From the NCBI GenBank assembly GCA_002435955.1, contig DIWZ01000030.1:832-41762 (forward strand): 40,931 nucleotides of DNA. Direction: 5' to 3'. Under the pieces are notes generated by a model. That model worked only from the letters and a program-made list of their open reading frames with translations, was not told where the DNA came from and searched no databases. Positions 28,724 to 37,512 of the stretch are shown piece after piece (the stretch's first letter is position 1; every line of letters starts with the position of its first letter). The stretch is from Pelobacter sp. UBA6093. Lineage in GTDB: Bacteria; Desulfobacterota; Desulfuromonadia; Desulfuromonadales; Syntrophotaleaceae. The translations under genes were made by a program, and so were the position numbers.

Positions 28724-29325
28724 AATGCGTCATCCCCCCAGCGCTGGAACAGTTTGTGCTCGATACCGAGCCCGTCGAGCACCTTGCCGACCATGAAATC
28801 GATGAGATCCGCCATGCTTTGGGGCTGTTGGTAAAAGGCCGGCATGGCCGGTACGATACGCGCCCCGGCGCGCGCCAGGCGCAGCAGATTCTCCAGGTGA
28901 ATGATCGACAACGGCGTTTCCCGCGGCACCAGCAGCAACGGCCGGTTTTCCTTCAACATGACATCCGCCGCCCGTTCGATGAGATTGCCGCTGACGCCGG
29001 CCGCCAGGCGTCCCGCCGTGCCCATGGAACAGGGCATGACCACCATCGCTTCCGGCGCGGCGGAACCGCTGGCCGGCGGCGCACACATGTCGTTTTCGTC
29101 AAAGTGGGACAGAGTTTCGCCGCAATGGAAATGCCGCCGCATTGCTTCCAATCGCTGGTCGACAGCACCTTGCCAGTCCAGACCGGTTTCATGCGCCAGC
29201 ACCTGACGACCGGCACGACTCAGCAGCAGGGTCACCTGGCGCTGCGCACCCAACAGCGCCTCGACCAGCCGCAGGCCGTACACCGCGCCGGAAGCACCGG
29301 TCATGGCCACAAGGATATGTTGCAT
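28720..29325 (-). CDS. ubiX: UbiX-type flavin prenyltransferase
   Basis: 201 residues. It makes prenylated FMN for a UbiD-type decarboxylase. N-terminal MTGASGAVYGLRLVEAL binds flavin phosphate, PCSMGT and LVPRETPL are the family's conserved segments. Of two in-frame ATG codons, 29325 has AAGGGA nearby; 29367 is less likely. It is coupled to mqnE, consistent with decarboxylation in late menaquinone synthesis; the cognate UbiD/MqnL-type enzyme is not in the window. Confidence 0.92.
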   Translation of the reverse strand: MQHILVAMTGASGAVYGLRLVEALLGAQRQVTLLLSRAGRQVLAHETGLDWQGAVDQRLEAMRRHFHCGETLSHFDENDMCAPPASGSAAPEAMVVMPCSMGTAGRLAAGVSGNLIERAADVMLKENRPLLLVPRETPLSIIHLENLLRLARAGARIVPAMPAFYQQPQSMADLIDFMVGKVLDGLGIEHKLFQRWGDDAL

Positions 29326-29448
29326 GGAAAATTCCCTTCTCCGGTTATTTGTCTCCGGTTGCGTCACTCGGCAACCGTTCCGAAAAATTCAAAGGTAGGA
29401 TGTGCTGAGGAACCAAGCGCATCGATCATGGTAATCTCCACATCTCCG

Positions 29449-29569
29449 GTCAAAGCCTGCTTGTCGGTGTACCCGAGCCAGCAGCGCCGGTGCGGGCAAC
29501 AGTTGTGCTGCGATCTGCGCGCACCACCTCTGCCGGCCGGGACCGGCGATCTTGATGTTCAGGGTTTGA
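29449..29569. repeat. Internally deleted copy of the 540-bp repeat
   Basis: From AAAGCCTGCTTGTCGGTG to TGATGTTCAGGGTTTGA it follows the right half of the dispersed repeat, but an internal block from CACATGCGCC to the GGCTGCC preceding the end is missing. It lies directly before a full copy, so the two are in tandem. Confidence 0.8.
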
Positions 29570-29597
29570 ACTCAGCACTCAGCACTCGATACTCGGT
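29570..29597. repeat. Heptamer tract left of repeat copy A, 4 units
   Basis: ACTCAGC, ACTCAGC, ACTCGAT, ACTCGGT, in perfect 7-bp register, directly followed by ACTTCAA of the large repeat. Confidence 0.85.
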
Positions 29598-29598
29598 A

Positions 29599-30134
29599 CT
29601 TCAAGACCGCGGGGTCGCGCCCCCGCCCGGCGCCTTACTTTTTGTCCAAGCCAACAAAAAGTAAGCAAAAAGTGGCTTCCCCTGCGGGGGGCGATGTGGT
29701 CGCGATGGGTGGCCGATTCCACGACGGTGGCGTTAATCCGTCCAGCCGCTGGATTCATGCAGCTGTTTCTCCTGCGCCGGTTACTGAACCGAGATGGCCG
29801 TTATTCCTCTTGCGAAACGGGCAGCAAGGTGTTGTTGAGTGGAAAGCGTAACCCAAACCACAAGCCACATCTCAAGCAATATCGGGTGTAGGTGTTACCC
29901 GAGCCAGCAGCGCCGGTGCCGGCAACAGCTGCGCTGCGATGATCGCGAACTACCCCTGCCGGCACATGCGCCGACCGCAGACGCGCCGACTGTCATTGGC
30001 AGCCAAGGTGCCCCGACGCAACCAACATCGCACCAGACATAACGGCGAAGCCAGGTTTCAGGCCATTTCTTTGGGTACTTTCTTTGGGGCCTTGCAAAGA
30101 AAGTATCCCGGCTGCCGGCCGGGACCGGCGAACT
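29599..30134. repeat. Dispersed ~540-bp non-coding repeat, copy A
   Basis: Spans 536 bp between the prenyltransferase gene and ubiX. It matches copy B at 32407-32948; the right 180 bp are nearly identical (about two differences by eye) and the left part is more diverged. It has two perfect hairpins: CTTACTTTTTGT/ACAAAAAGTAAG at 29634-29665 and TACTTTCTTTG/CAAAGAAAGTA at 30076-30105. No credible ORF. Class unknown; it resembles hairpin-bearing dispersed repeats common in proteobacterial intergenic DNA. The 29326-30160 gap holds only this, the deleted copy and heptamer units. Confidence 0.85.
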
Positions 30135-30160
30135 TGATGTTCAGGTTTTGAACTCAGCCC

Positions 30161-31045
30161 CTAACCCCAAATCAAAACATCCACCAACGCAAAAACAAAC
30201 AATAACACGCTGATCAAACCATTCATGGTGAAAAAAGCCTGGTTAAGACGACTCAGGTCGTCGGGCCGCACCAGACGATGCTCCCAGGCCAGCAGCCCGG
30301 CCGTCACCAGCACCCCACTCAGGAAAATTCCGCCCAGCCCGCCGCCAAAGGCCACGATCAACAACAACAGCACCATCAGTGCGTGCAGCAGCCGCGCCAG
30401 CTGCAAAGCCCGGCGTGCCCCCAGGCGCACCGGCAACGAATGCAGTCCTGCCTGCCGGTCGTGACTTTCGTCCTGCAAAGCGTAAAGGATATCGAACCCC
30501 GCCACCCACAGCAGCACCGCAAACCCCAACACCACTACCGGCCAGCGCACGTCACCGCGCAAGGCAATCCAGGCGCCAACCGGGGCCGCCCCCAGGCACG
30601 CGCCCAGCACCACATGGGAAAGATAGGTAAAACGCTTGCAGAACGGATAAAGGACGAACATCGCCACGACCAGCGGCGCCAGCGCCAGGCATAACGGATT
30701 GAGCATCCCGGCCGCCAGCAACAAGGCGGAAAACGACACCAGAACCAGCAGCCAGGCTGCCCGCAGCGATACCTTGCCGCTGGGGATATGCCGTTCGCTG
30801 GTGCGGGGGTTCTGGCTATCGAGCCTGGCATCGATGATGCGGTTGAGCCCCATGGCGCCGGAACGGGCACCAACCATGGCCAGGCCGATCCAGCCCAACT
30901 GGGCCGGCGTCGGCCAGCTACCGCTGGCCTGTACCGCCAGCAGCGCTCCCAGCAGCGCGAAGGGAAATGCGAATATCGAATGGGAAAAAGCGATCATATC
31001 CAACAGGGACCGCAGGTAATTCAACCTGATTTTGAGAGTTTGCAC
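30161..31045 (-). CDS. mqnP: UbiA-family prenyltransferase of menaquinone synthesis (MqnP-like)
   Basis: 294 residues, multi-TM. Aspartate motif 1 is NRIIDARLDSQNPRT and motif 2 is DILYALQDESHDRQ, which bind the prenyl diphosphate through Mg. Location with ubiX, mqnE and mqnC identifies it as the futalosine-route polyprenyltransferase. Two upstream ATG codons lack support; a GTG at 31045 follows GGAGGG 5 nt upstream and is chosen. Its stop is adjacent to heptamer units at 30152-30165, and repeat copy A separates it from ubiX. Confidence 0.88.
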   Translation of the reverse strand: MQTLKIRLNYLRSLLDMIAFSHSIFAFPFALLGALLAVQASGSWPTPAQLGWIGLAMVGARSGAMGLNRIIDARLDSQNPRTSERHIPSGKVSLRAAWLLVLVSFSALLLAAGMLNPLCLALAPLVVAMFVLYPFCKRFTYLSHVVLGACLGAAPVGAWIALRGDVRWPVVVLGFAVLLWVAGFDILYALQDESHDRQAGLHSLPVRLGARRALQLARLLHALMVLLLLIVAFGGGLGGIFLSGVLVTAGLLAWEHRLVRPDDLSRLNQAFFTMNGLISVLLFVFALVDVLIWG

Positions 31046-31144
31046 GTTTGCCCTCCGGACAGAAACCATGGACCGGGGAACCAACGGCTCCCGGCTTTCG
31101 CAGGAGCGGATTATAACCTGTCAGTGGGGGAAAGGCAAAGGTCC

Positions 31145-31279
<135 letters not shown>

Positions 31280-31312
31280 GACTAATCAATGACCAATGGA
31301 CAACGGACAAAT

Positions 31313-32332
31313 CTACTCCTCATCAGGATCAGGAAAACAGATGGAGTAATCGCTGCATTCGCCGCAATTAGGGGATTTGCACATCATCCCGCCACCCAAC
31401 TCGCAGACCTGCTTGAAAAGATAGCGTTTCCAGCGCATGTTCTGGCTGTTGGCCGCCGCCAGAGACGGCAGGAGACGGCGGATGGCGGCACTCAACTGAG
31501 GGCGTTCGAACAGCCCCATGGCAACCCATAGATGCCCCGGATGGGCGGTGCGGGCTGCGATCATGCGGGCCAGATGGAGAGAGGCGGCACTGAAAGTGTC
31601 GTCGGTTTTGGGCGGCACATGGCTTAACAATATCTGCAGGACTTCTTCGTTGTAAGCGGGGGGCGGCGCCTGGCCGGGATTTCCCGGGATCAGAAGCAGT
31701 TCATGGCTGCCGGCCGGGAACCAGGTCCGCAGCACCTCCAGCAATTCATCGGCCTCCAGTCCGAGGGCCGCGGCGGTATCGTAAGGTTCATCGGCGGCCA
31801 CCGTCAGCAGGCAGGCAAACAGGTGGCGATCTTCCTCCAACGCACCAGCAGGAGCGGCGCTGTCCATCAATGCTCGGTAGACCGGGTTGTCGGGTTTCAC
31901 GCGAGGGCCATGCCCTTCGTCACGGGGACGATAGTCAGCCTGCACGGTTTGCGCATTGCCGCTGGCGCTGACCAGGGCCGCATGCAGGGCCGCCGCCGCC
32001 AGATGGGCACAGTAGCTGCGTTCCGTCGGCAACCCACCGAGCAGGGCATCCACCTGCACGGCATCGATAGCCATAGCCTCCTCAAGGGAACGGTTTGACG
32101 CCAGCTCCGCTGCCGCCGCACAGGCCGCCATGGAATAGCCGCAACCGAACACCTGGTAACCGATCCCGGTGATGCGCGATGCATGCGTGTTGACTGTGAA
32201 GCGTACCGCGATACGGGTTCCGGCCTCGCCATGGGCCATGCCGACCTCCCCCGTACCAGCGGGATCGGTCAGCTCACCGCAACGTCGCATGTCCGTGGCC
32301 CAGCGGCGTATGATTTCGGAATAAACGGGCAT
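31313..32332 (-). CDS. NifU/IscU-like N-terminus fused to NifQ
   Basis: 339 residues. Residues 1-120 resemble IscU/NifU-N scaffolds: FGCG at 62-65 and YCAHLAAAALHAAL from 107 match two scaffold cysteine sites (C64, C108), while the first site is lost (GMAHGEAG where scaffolds have a Cys). Residues 145-339 are NifQ: HLWVAMGL, MRWKRYLFKQVCE and the cluster motif C318, C323, C326, C332 (Cx4CxxCx5C). NifQ supplies molybdenum as a Mo-Fe-S unit for FeMo-cofactor assembly. Good GGAAGGA ribosome site. It lies downstream of nifE-nifN, the cofactor scaffold, with repeat copy B between. The fusion is directly visible; cluster flow between the halves is inferred. Confidence 0.88.
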   Translation of the reverse strand: MPVYSEIIRRWATDMRRCGELTDPAGTGEVGMAHGEAGTRIAVRFTVNTHASRITGIGYQVFGCGYSMAACAAAAELASNRSLEEAMAIDAVQVDALLGGLPTERSYCAHLAAAALHAALVSASGNAQTVQADYRPRDEGHGPRVKPDNPVYRALMDSAAPAGALEEDRHLFACLLTVAADEPYDTAAALGLEADELLEVLRTWFPAGSHELLLIPGNPGQAPPPAYNEEVLQILLSHVPPKTDDTFSAASLHLARMIAARTAHPGHLWVAMGLFERPQLSAAIRRLLPSLAAANSQNMRWKRYLFKQVCELGGGMMCKSPNCGECSDYSICFPDPDEE

Positions 32333-32377
32333 GTTGCTTTCCTTCCGGGATCGGCGAAGTTGACATTAAGGTTTTGA

Positions 32378-32405
32378 ACTCAGCACTCAGCACTCAGCAC
32401 TCAGC
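32378..32405. repeat. Heptamer tract left of repeat copy B, 4 units
   Basis: Four perfect ACTCAGC units, then ACTTCAA of the large repeat, the same junction as in copy A. Confidence 0.9.
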
Positions 32406-32406
32406 A

Positions 32407-32948
32407 CTTCAAGACCGCGGGGTCGCGCCCCCGCCCGGCGCCTTACTTTTTGTCCAAGCCAACAAAAAGTAAGCAAAAAATGGCATCCCCTGCGGGGGGC
32501 GATGTGGTCGCGAAGGGTGGCGGATTTCACTAGGATGGTGTCAATCCGTCCTGTCGCTGGATTCATGCAGCTGTTTCTCTTATGTGCGTTGATTGCTTGA
32601 GATAGCCGTTGTTCCTCTTGCGGGACGGGCAGCAAGGTGTTGTTGAGTGGAAAGCGTAAGCCAAACCACAATCCACCTCCTGTGTAAGACCAAAGCCTGC
32701 TTGTCGATGTACCCGAGCCAGCAGCGCCGGTGCCGGCAACGGCTGTACTGCGATGGTCGCGAACCACCTCTGCCGGCACATGCGCCGACCGCAGACGCGC
32801 CGACTGTCATTGGCAGCCAAGGTGCCCCGACGCAACCAACCTCGCACCAGACATAACGGCGAAGCCAGGTTTCAGGCCATTTCTTTGGATACTTTCTTTG
32901 GGGCCTTGCAAAGAAAGTATCCCGGCTGCCGGCCGGGACCGGCGAACT
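32407..32948. repeat. Dispersed ~540-bp non-coding repeat, copy B
   Basis: 542 bp, same orientation as copy A and with the same two hairpins. It separates nifN from the nifU/nifQ gene. The 32333-32988 gap contains this and heptamer units only. Confidence 0.88.
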
Positions 32949-32965
32949 GGAAGTTAATGTTTTGC

Positions 32966-33021
32966 CCTCACCCCTCACCCCTCAGCACTCACCCCTCAGC
33001 ACTCAGCACTCGGCACTCGGC
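32966..33021. repeat. Heptamer tract right of repeat copy B, 8 units
   Basis: Eight 7-bp units (CCTCACC twice, CCTCAGC, ACTCACC, CCTCAGC, ACTCAGC, ACTCGGC twice). It overlaps the 3' end of nifN, which it encodes. Confidence 0.9.
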
Positions 33022-34311
33022 ACCGTGAGAGTTCATCCGCCCCGCTTCGGCGGCATTGGCCGCCTCACACAAAAAATACGCCCCACCTTCATACAGCAAG
33101 TCATTTTTCAACTGGTTGCCAACCACCTCCCAGCAGGGGAAACCTCGCAGCACCAGGGCCTTACCGAACCGGTGGGCAAGAGTTTCGGTGTGGACATTGC
33201 CGATGACGAGATCGTATTCAGCCTGCAGTTTTTCGGCGTCCTCGAGATCGCCGACCATCACCCTGGCCGCCTCGATGCTGTCGAGTTGCGGCGAATCCAC
33301 CGTCGACAGGGCAAGCCCGATGCGGGCGCCTACCTCTGACAGGGCCTGGCAGGCACCTGCTATGAAATCCGGTTCTCCGGCCACCATCACGCGGGTCTGT
33401 CCCAGCGCAAAGTGGCTGTCCAGCATGACATCCTGCAAGCGCTTGCGCCACCGCACTATGCCCAGGGGCGGCAGCTTTGCACCGGTTACAGCGAGCAATT
33501 TTTCCACCAGCGTATCGGTCGCTGCCAACCCCTGCACATGATCGAGGTGGATATGCTGCATGCCGGGGTTCTTTTTCAGCAGAGCCTCCGCACTGAATTG
33601 CATCGAAGCACCGATGGAAATCACCGTGCCGGCATCGCCCAGACAGAAGATCTCCTCCACGCTGACGCCGCCGCTGCTCAAGGTGCTCTGCTTCTCACCC
33701 AGGTGACCGTCCAGCGAAGTGGAGAGATCCGGCAACGCCACCACCTCCAAGCCAAACATAGCTATGAAATCCTTGAGTTTTTCCACCTCTATCGGCTGCA
33801 TGGAAACATGCGGCAACAACACCACTTTATCGGTCCGGACCTCCGAGCGGACTTCGACCAGCTGCTCGATGATGGCCTTGACCGTTTTACCCCAGCCGCT
33901 CTCCATCCCACCTTCATAGTCGGCGGTATTCACATAAACGATGGGGAAGTTGACCTGCTTGGCGGCGCCGCGAATATCATCCCCTTTGGTTTCGGTCAGG
34001 CCGGTGGTGTGCAGGCCGATAAGACTCGGAGTGACTTTTTTGGTGATGTTTTGCACCGCTTCCACGATGCTGCTGTCGCCGCCGTCGAGAATGGCGGTGA
34101 CGTCGGTGACCGCTGTGGTCTGAATGGCGATCGGCTCGCAGAAATGCCGGGTGAAAAACACCTTGCTGAACGAGGTGCACCCCATACCGCCATGCATCAG
34201 CGGCATGCAGCGATCGACACCAAGAAATGCCAGCACCGCGCCCATGGGCTGCGACAACCGGATGGGATTGACCTGCAGCGGTTTTTCCGTCCTGTGGCTT
34301 ACTTCTCCCAC
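32989..34311 (-). CDS. nifN: Nitrogenase cofactor scaffold subunit NifN
   Basis: 440 residues. NifN pairs with NifE and carries the FeMo-cofactor precursor. Conserved segments: GVDRCMPLMHGGMGCTSF (over 18 residues), HTTGLTETKGDD, and VNTADYEGGMESG. GTG start at 34311 follows AAGGAGGG and overlaps nifE by 13 bp. The last roughly ten residues (from about AECRVLSAEG) are encoded by heptamer repeats, so the C-terminus may be a recent addition or alteration. Cysteine near 45 is present. Confidence 0.93.
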   Translation of the reverse strand: MGEVSHRTEKPLQVNPIRLSQPMGAVLAFLGVDRCMPLMHGGMGCTSFSKVFFTRHFCEPIAIQTTAVTDVTAILDGGDSSIVEAVQNITKKVTPSLIGLHTTGLTETKGDDIRGAAKQVNFPIVYVNTADYEGGMESGWGKTVKAIIEQLVEVRSEVRTDKVVLLPHVSMQPIEVEKLKDFIAMFGLEVVALPDLSTSLDGHLGEKQSTLSSGGVSVEEIFCLGDAGTVISIGASMQFSAEALLKKNPGMQHIHLDHVQGLAATDTLVEKLLAVTGAKLPPLGIVRWRKRLQDVMLDSHFALGQTRVMVAGEPDFIAGACQALSEVGARIGLALSTVDSPQLDSIEAARVMVGDLEDAEKLQAEYDLVIGNVHTETLAHRFGKALVLRGFPCWEVVGNQLKNDLLYEGGAYFLCEAANAAEAGRMNSHGAECRVLSAEG

Positions 34312-35651
34312 GGTGCCCTCCTTGCGACGTTTTTAAATACCGGATTTTCCAAAGCGTTCTTCAAATCTTCGGCAAGATTGAGCAAGCCGGCGTAACCGCC
34401 GTAACTCTTCTTCTTCTCCTGGTTGACATCGGCAAACGCGATCCTCTTCTTGATCGCCGTGTACAGGCTGCGTCCGCCAGCCAGCAGCAGATCGGCGCCG
34501 GTTTCGTCGATGATTTTGGCCTGCTGCGCTCCCGGATTGGTCATCAGCACCCCTTTATCCCCCAGGTATTGGCGGGCCTTTTCCTTGTCGACCTCGGTAG
34601 CTTTTTTCACGGAAGTCGCCACCACCTCGATCCCCAGATCCTGCAGGGCCGAGGCGATGGACCATGACTTGTTGCCACCGGTATTCAACACCGCCTTCTT
34701 GCCGCGGAATATCTCTTTGTAAGGGATGAGCTGCTGCTCCAACCTGGCTTCCTCGCGAGCGATGAGCTGCCGGGTGCGGCCGATCAGGTCCGCATTGCCC
34801 AGCGCCTCGGCAATGGCCAGGATCCCGGCACTGGTGTCGCGTTTGCCGTAAAAGGACACCGAGACATAGGGGATGCCGTATTGTTCCTGCATCTTGCGCG
34901 GCATGGAGATCAATGATTTGGCGCACACCAGCACGTTGAGCTTGGCGCGATGGGCGGTGCGGATGCTGGCCACCCGGCCGTCGCCACTCAGGGTGGACAG
35001 TACCCGGATGCCGAGTTCTTCGAGCAGCGGGGTGTATTGCCACATATCCCCGGTGACGTTGTATTCGCCGATCAGATTGATATCGAAAGGGGTGGTTACT
35101 TCCGGCTCCAGCGTGCCGATCAGGTTGGTCAGCACTGCTTCACCGGCCAGACGACTGCCGAGGTTCTTGCTGCCGACAAACCCGGGGGCGTGCACCGGCA
35201 CCATGGGAATGCCATGGTCCTGCTGCGCCTGGCGGCAGACGGCATCGATATCGTCGCCGATCATGGCCGTCACGCAGGTGCTGTAGACAAACACTGCCTG
35301 GGGAGCGTAGTGCTCAACGATATAGTCGATGGATGCCCGCAATTTCTCTTCCCCGCCGAACACCACGTCGTTGATGGAGATGCCGGTGGTGAAACCCATC
35401 TGCGTCAGGTCGCGCCCCGGCCAACTGGTCCGGGTCAGGCGGGTTTCCCAGGAGGCACCGACGCAGGTCATGGGTCCATGTACCAAGTGAGCCGCATCGG
35501 CGTACGGGAACAGCGAGATCTGCGCTCCTTCAAACGCGCAACCGCCGGTGGTGGCGCCGGGCACCGTGGCATTGCAGCCAGACGTTTTGGTCTTATTATG
35601 GGCGCAGCCACTCTCGTCGAGCAATTCGCGGATTTTCGGTTTATTTGCCAA
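34299..35651 (-). CDS. nifE: Nitrogenase cofactor scaffold subunit NifE
   Basis: 450 residues. N-terminus carries GCAF and DAAHLVHGPMTC, typical of NifE; STCVTAMIGDD follows. It forms the alpha subunit of the NifEN scaffold. The start is a TTG at 35651 after AAAGGA; no better ATG was seen near. It leads nifE-nifN-(nifU/nifQ), with a -24/-12 promoter 74 bp before the start. The nitrogenase structural genes are outside this window. Confidence 0.94.
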   Translation of the reverse strand: MANKPKIRELLDESGCAHNKTKTSGCNATVPGATTGGCAFEGAQISLFPYADAAHLVHGPMTCVGASWETRLTRTSWPGRDLTQMGFTTGISINDVVFGGEEKLRASIDYIVEHYAPQAVFVYSTCVTAMIGDDIDAVCRQAQQDHGIPMVPVHAPGFVGSKNLGSRLAGEAVLTNLIGTLEPEVTTPFDINLIGEYNVTGDMWQYTPLLEELGIRVLSTLSGDGRVASIRTAHRAKLNVLVCAKSLISMPRKMQEQYGIPYVSVSFYGKRDTSAGILAIAEALGNADLIGRTRQLIAREEARLEQQLIPYKEIFRGKKAVLNTGGNKSWSIASALQDLGIEVVATSVKKATEVDKEKARQYLGDKGVLMTNPGAQQAKIIDETGADLLLAGGRSLYTAIKKRIAFADVNQEKKKSYGGYAGLLNLAEDLKNALENPVFKNVARRAPWEK

Positions 35652-35724
35652 GGCCTGATTCCTTTGTGTGACAGGGGGAGTAAGCCCGGAGGAGAAGCGG
35701 AGCAGGGTTTACGGGGATATATAT

Positions 35725-35740
35725 AGCAAAACCCCTGCCA
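35725..35740 (-). promoter_or_regulatory. Sigma-54 promoter of nifE
   Basis: TGGCAG-N5-TTGCT on the minus strand, one mismatch to TGGCAC-N5-TTGCW with the -24 GG and -12 GC intact. The predicted start lies about 62 nt before nifE. No TGT-N10-ACA NifA site was found up to about 200 bp upstream, which would fit non-NifA activation as reported for Geobacter; that is inference. The rest of 35652-35988 holds only the hairpins below. Confidence 0.9.
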
Positions 35741-35931
35741 TCCCATAAAATCATGTTATTTCGGCATGTTACAATTCTTGCAAAATTGAGTTGGAGAAAA
35801 AAAAGGAAGTTGTGCCTGTTTTTTATGCAGTAATTGGAGGGGTTTCGTGTGTTTGATGCGCAGGAGGGAAATCACTGGCCATGATCGATGCGCTTCGTTC
35901 CTCAGCACATCCTATGGTTATTGCCTACGGT

Positions 35932-35965
35932 GGCGGTTCGCCGCCGGCGTGGAAACAACCGGCGG
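35932..35965. promoter_or_regulatory. Two mutually exclusive hairpins after the CLC gene
   Basis: Hairpin 1 GGCGG-TTCG-CCGCC (35932-35945) with a UUCG-type tetraloop. Hairpin 2 CCGCCGG/CCGGCGG (35941-35947 and 35959-35965). They share the CCGCC at 35941-35945, so only one can form at a time. No T-tract. They could terminate, stabilise or switch; role unknown. Confidence 0.4.
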
Positions 35966-35988
35966 CGATCCAGGCGAAAGACTGAGCA

Positions 35989-37362
35989 CTATGAACGTTT
36001 TCTGGGCTTGAACAGATGTGAAAACAGCGACAACCGATCTTCGCGGATGCTGCGCAGGCAGGCCTCATCGCCAGACTCACACTGAAGATGATTCCCCTTG
36101 GCGAAGCCGATGCGCTGCGACAGGTAAATACCGGAATGGCCGCTGAACAGGTAGGCGAAAAAACAGGCCGTGGCAAAATAGATCAGATACTGGGAACCGA
36201 ACAGTTCCACCCCCATGATGGTACAGGCCAACGGCGTATTGGTGGCACCGGCAAATACCGCGATAAATCCTATGCCGGCCAGCAGGTCGACCGGCACGCC
36301 GAGCACCCCCGCCAGTGCTGCGCCGAGAGTGGCACCGACGAAAAACAGCGGCGTCACCTCGCCCCCCTTGAAACCGCTCGACAGGGTAATAGCGGTCAAG
36401 AGCAGCTTCCAGAACCAGCTCCAGGGGGTCGCTCCGCCCGTGAAGGCATTGACAATGGAGACCCCCTCGCCGGTAGCGGTGGTTACGCCGATTCCGAGAT
36501 AGTCGCGGGTGCCGAGCATCCAGGTGATACCAAGCACCAACGCCGCACCAACTACCGGCCGTAGCCAGTAGACTTTGATCAGTTGCTTGAACAGCCGCTG
36601 AAGGGTATGGGTAATCTCAGCAAAGAAAAAACCCGCCAGCCCGAAAGCCACCGACGCCAGAATGATCTTGCCCGCCAGCAGCGGATCGATGATGAAGTCC
36701 GGCATTACAACCTGCATGGCTGCGTTGCCGATGTGATACTTGGTATGGCCGATGCCCCAGGCGGTACAGAAAAAATCCCCCATGATGCTGGCCATGAGAC
36801 AGGGGATCAGGGCATTGTAGCGCATACTGCCCATCGCCAATACCTCCAGCGCGAAAACCGCGCCGGTCAGCGGGGTACCGAAAACCGCGCCGAAACCGGC
36901 CGCCACCCCGGCAGACAGCAGGATGCGGGTATCCCCCTCATTGAGTTTGAAGGGGCGGACAAATACCTGGGCGATACTGCCGCCCATCTGTACTGCGGTT
37001 CCTTCGCGGCCGGCCGAGCCGCCGAACAGGTGGGTCACGACAGTACTGACCAGCACCAGCGGCGTCATGCGCTTGGGGATGCCGCCACCGGGCTGGTGAA
37101 TCTGCTCCATCACCAGGTTATTGCCCCCTTCGGCATTTTTGCCGTAGCGGGCATAGCTCACCACGATGGCGATACCGGCCAGCGGCAGCAAATAGACCAG
37201 CCACGGATATTCCCAGCGCAGCTCCGTCGCTTCGTGCAGCAACCATAAAAACAGCGCCACGCCAGAGCCCACCAGCGCGGCCATCGGCAGCGTCATGACG
37301 AACCAGCGCGCCACGTATCTTCCCAGGGACAAATGCTCCCTGACATCCCAACGAATCGGCAT
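35989..37362 (-). CDS. CLC-family anion transporter with CLC-F-like motifs
   Basis: 457 residues, many TM segments. Instead of the classical chloride CLC motifs it has GGNNLVMEQIH at the first selectivity segment, GREGTAVQMGG at the gating segment, and KGGEVTPLFFVGA where GxFxP is usual. From memory these resemble the fluoride/proton CLC-F antiporters. I did not recognise a fluoride riboswitch upstream. ATG 37362 follows AGGGGG; the earlier ATG at 37386 lacks a ribosome site. Ion specificity is inferred. Confidence 0.82.
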   Translation of the reverse strand: MPIRWDVREHLSLGRYVARWFVMTLPMAALVGSGVALFLWLLHEATELRWEYPWLVYLLPLAGIAIVVSYARYGKNAEGGNNLVMEQIHQPGGGIPKRMTPLVLVSTVVTHLFGGSAGREGTAVQMGGSIAQVFVRPFKLNEGDTRILLSAGVAAGFGAVFGTPLTGAVFALEVLAMGSMRYNALIPCLMASIMGDFFCTAWGIGHTKYHIGNAAMQVVMPDFIIDPLLAGKIILASVAFGLAGFFFAEITHTLQRLFKQLIKVYWLRPVVGAALVLGITWMLGTRDYLGIGVTTATGEGVSIVNAFTGGATPWSWFWKLLLTAITLSSGFKGGEVTPLFFVGATLGAALAGVLGVPVDLLAGIGFIAVFAGATNTPLACTIMGVELFGSQYLIYFATACFFAYLFSGHSGIYLSQRIGFAKGNHLQCESGDEACLRSIREDRLSLFSHLFKPRKRS

Positions 37363-37512
37363 AACGAATTTCCCCCTCATATACATTGAATAGATTCAGC
37401 GCTATTGCCAGTCACGAACGCTCCCGGAACGGGCAATGCCTGCGTCAATTTAACGCCGCTGCGAAAATAATTGCAAGATTTTAGAGGGAGACACTAAACA
37501 ATGCACACAGAA

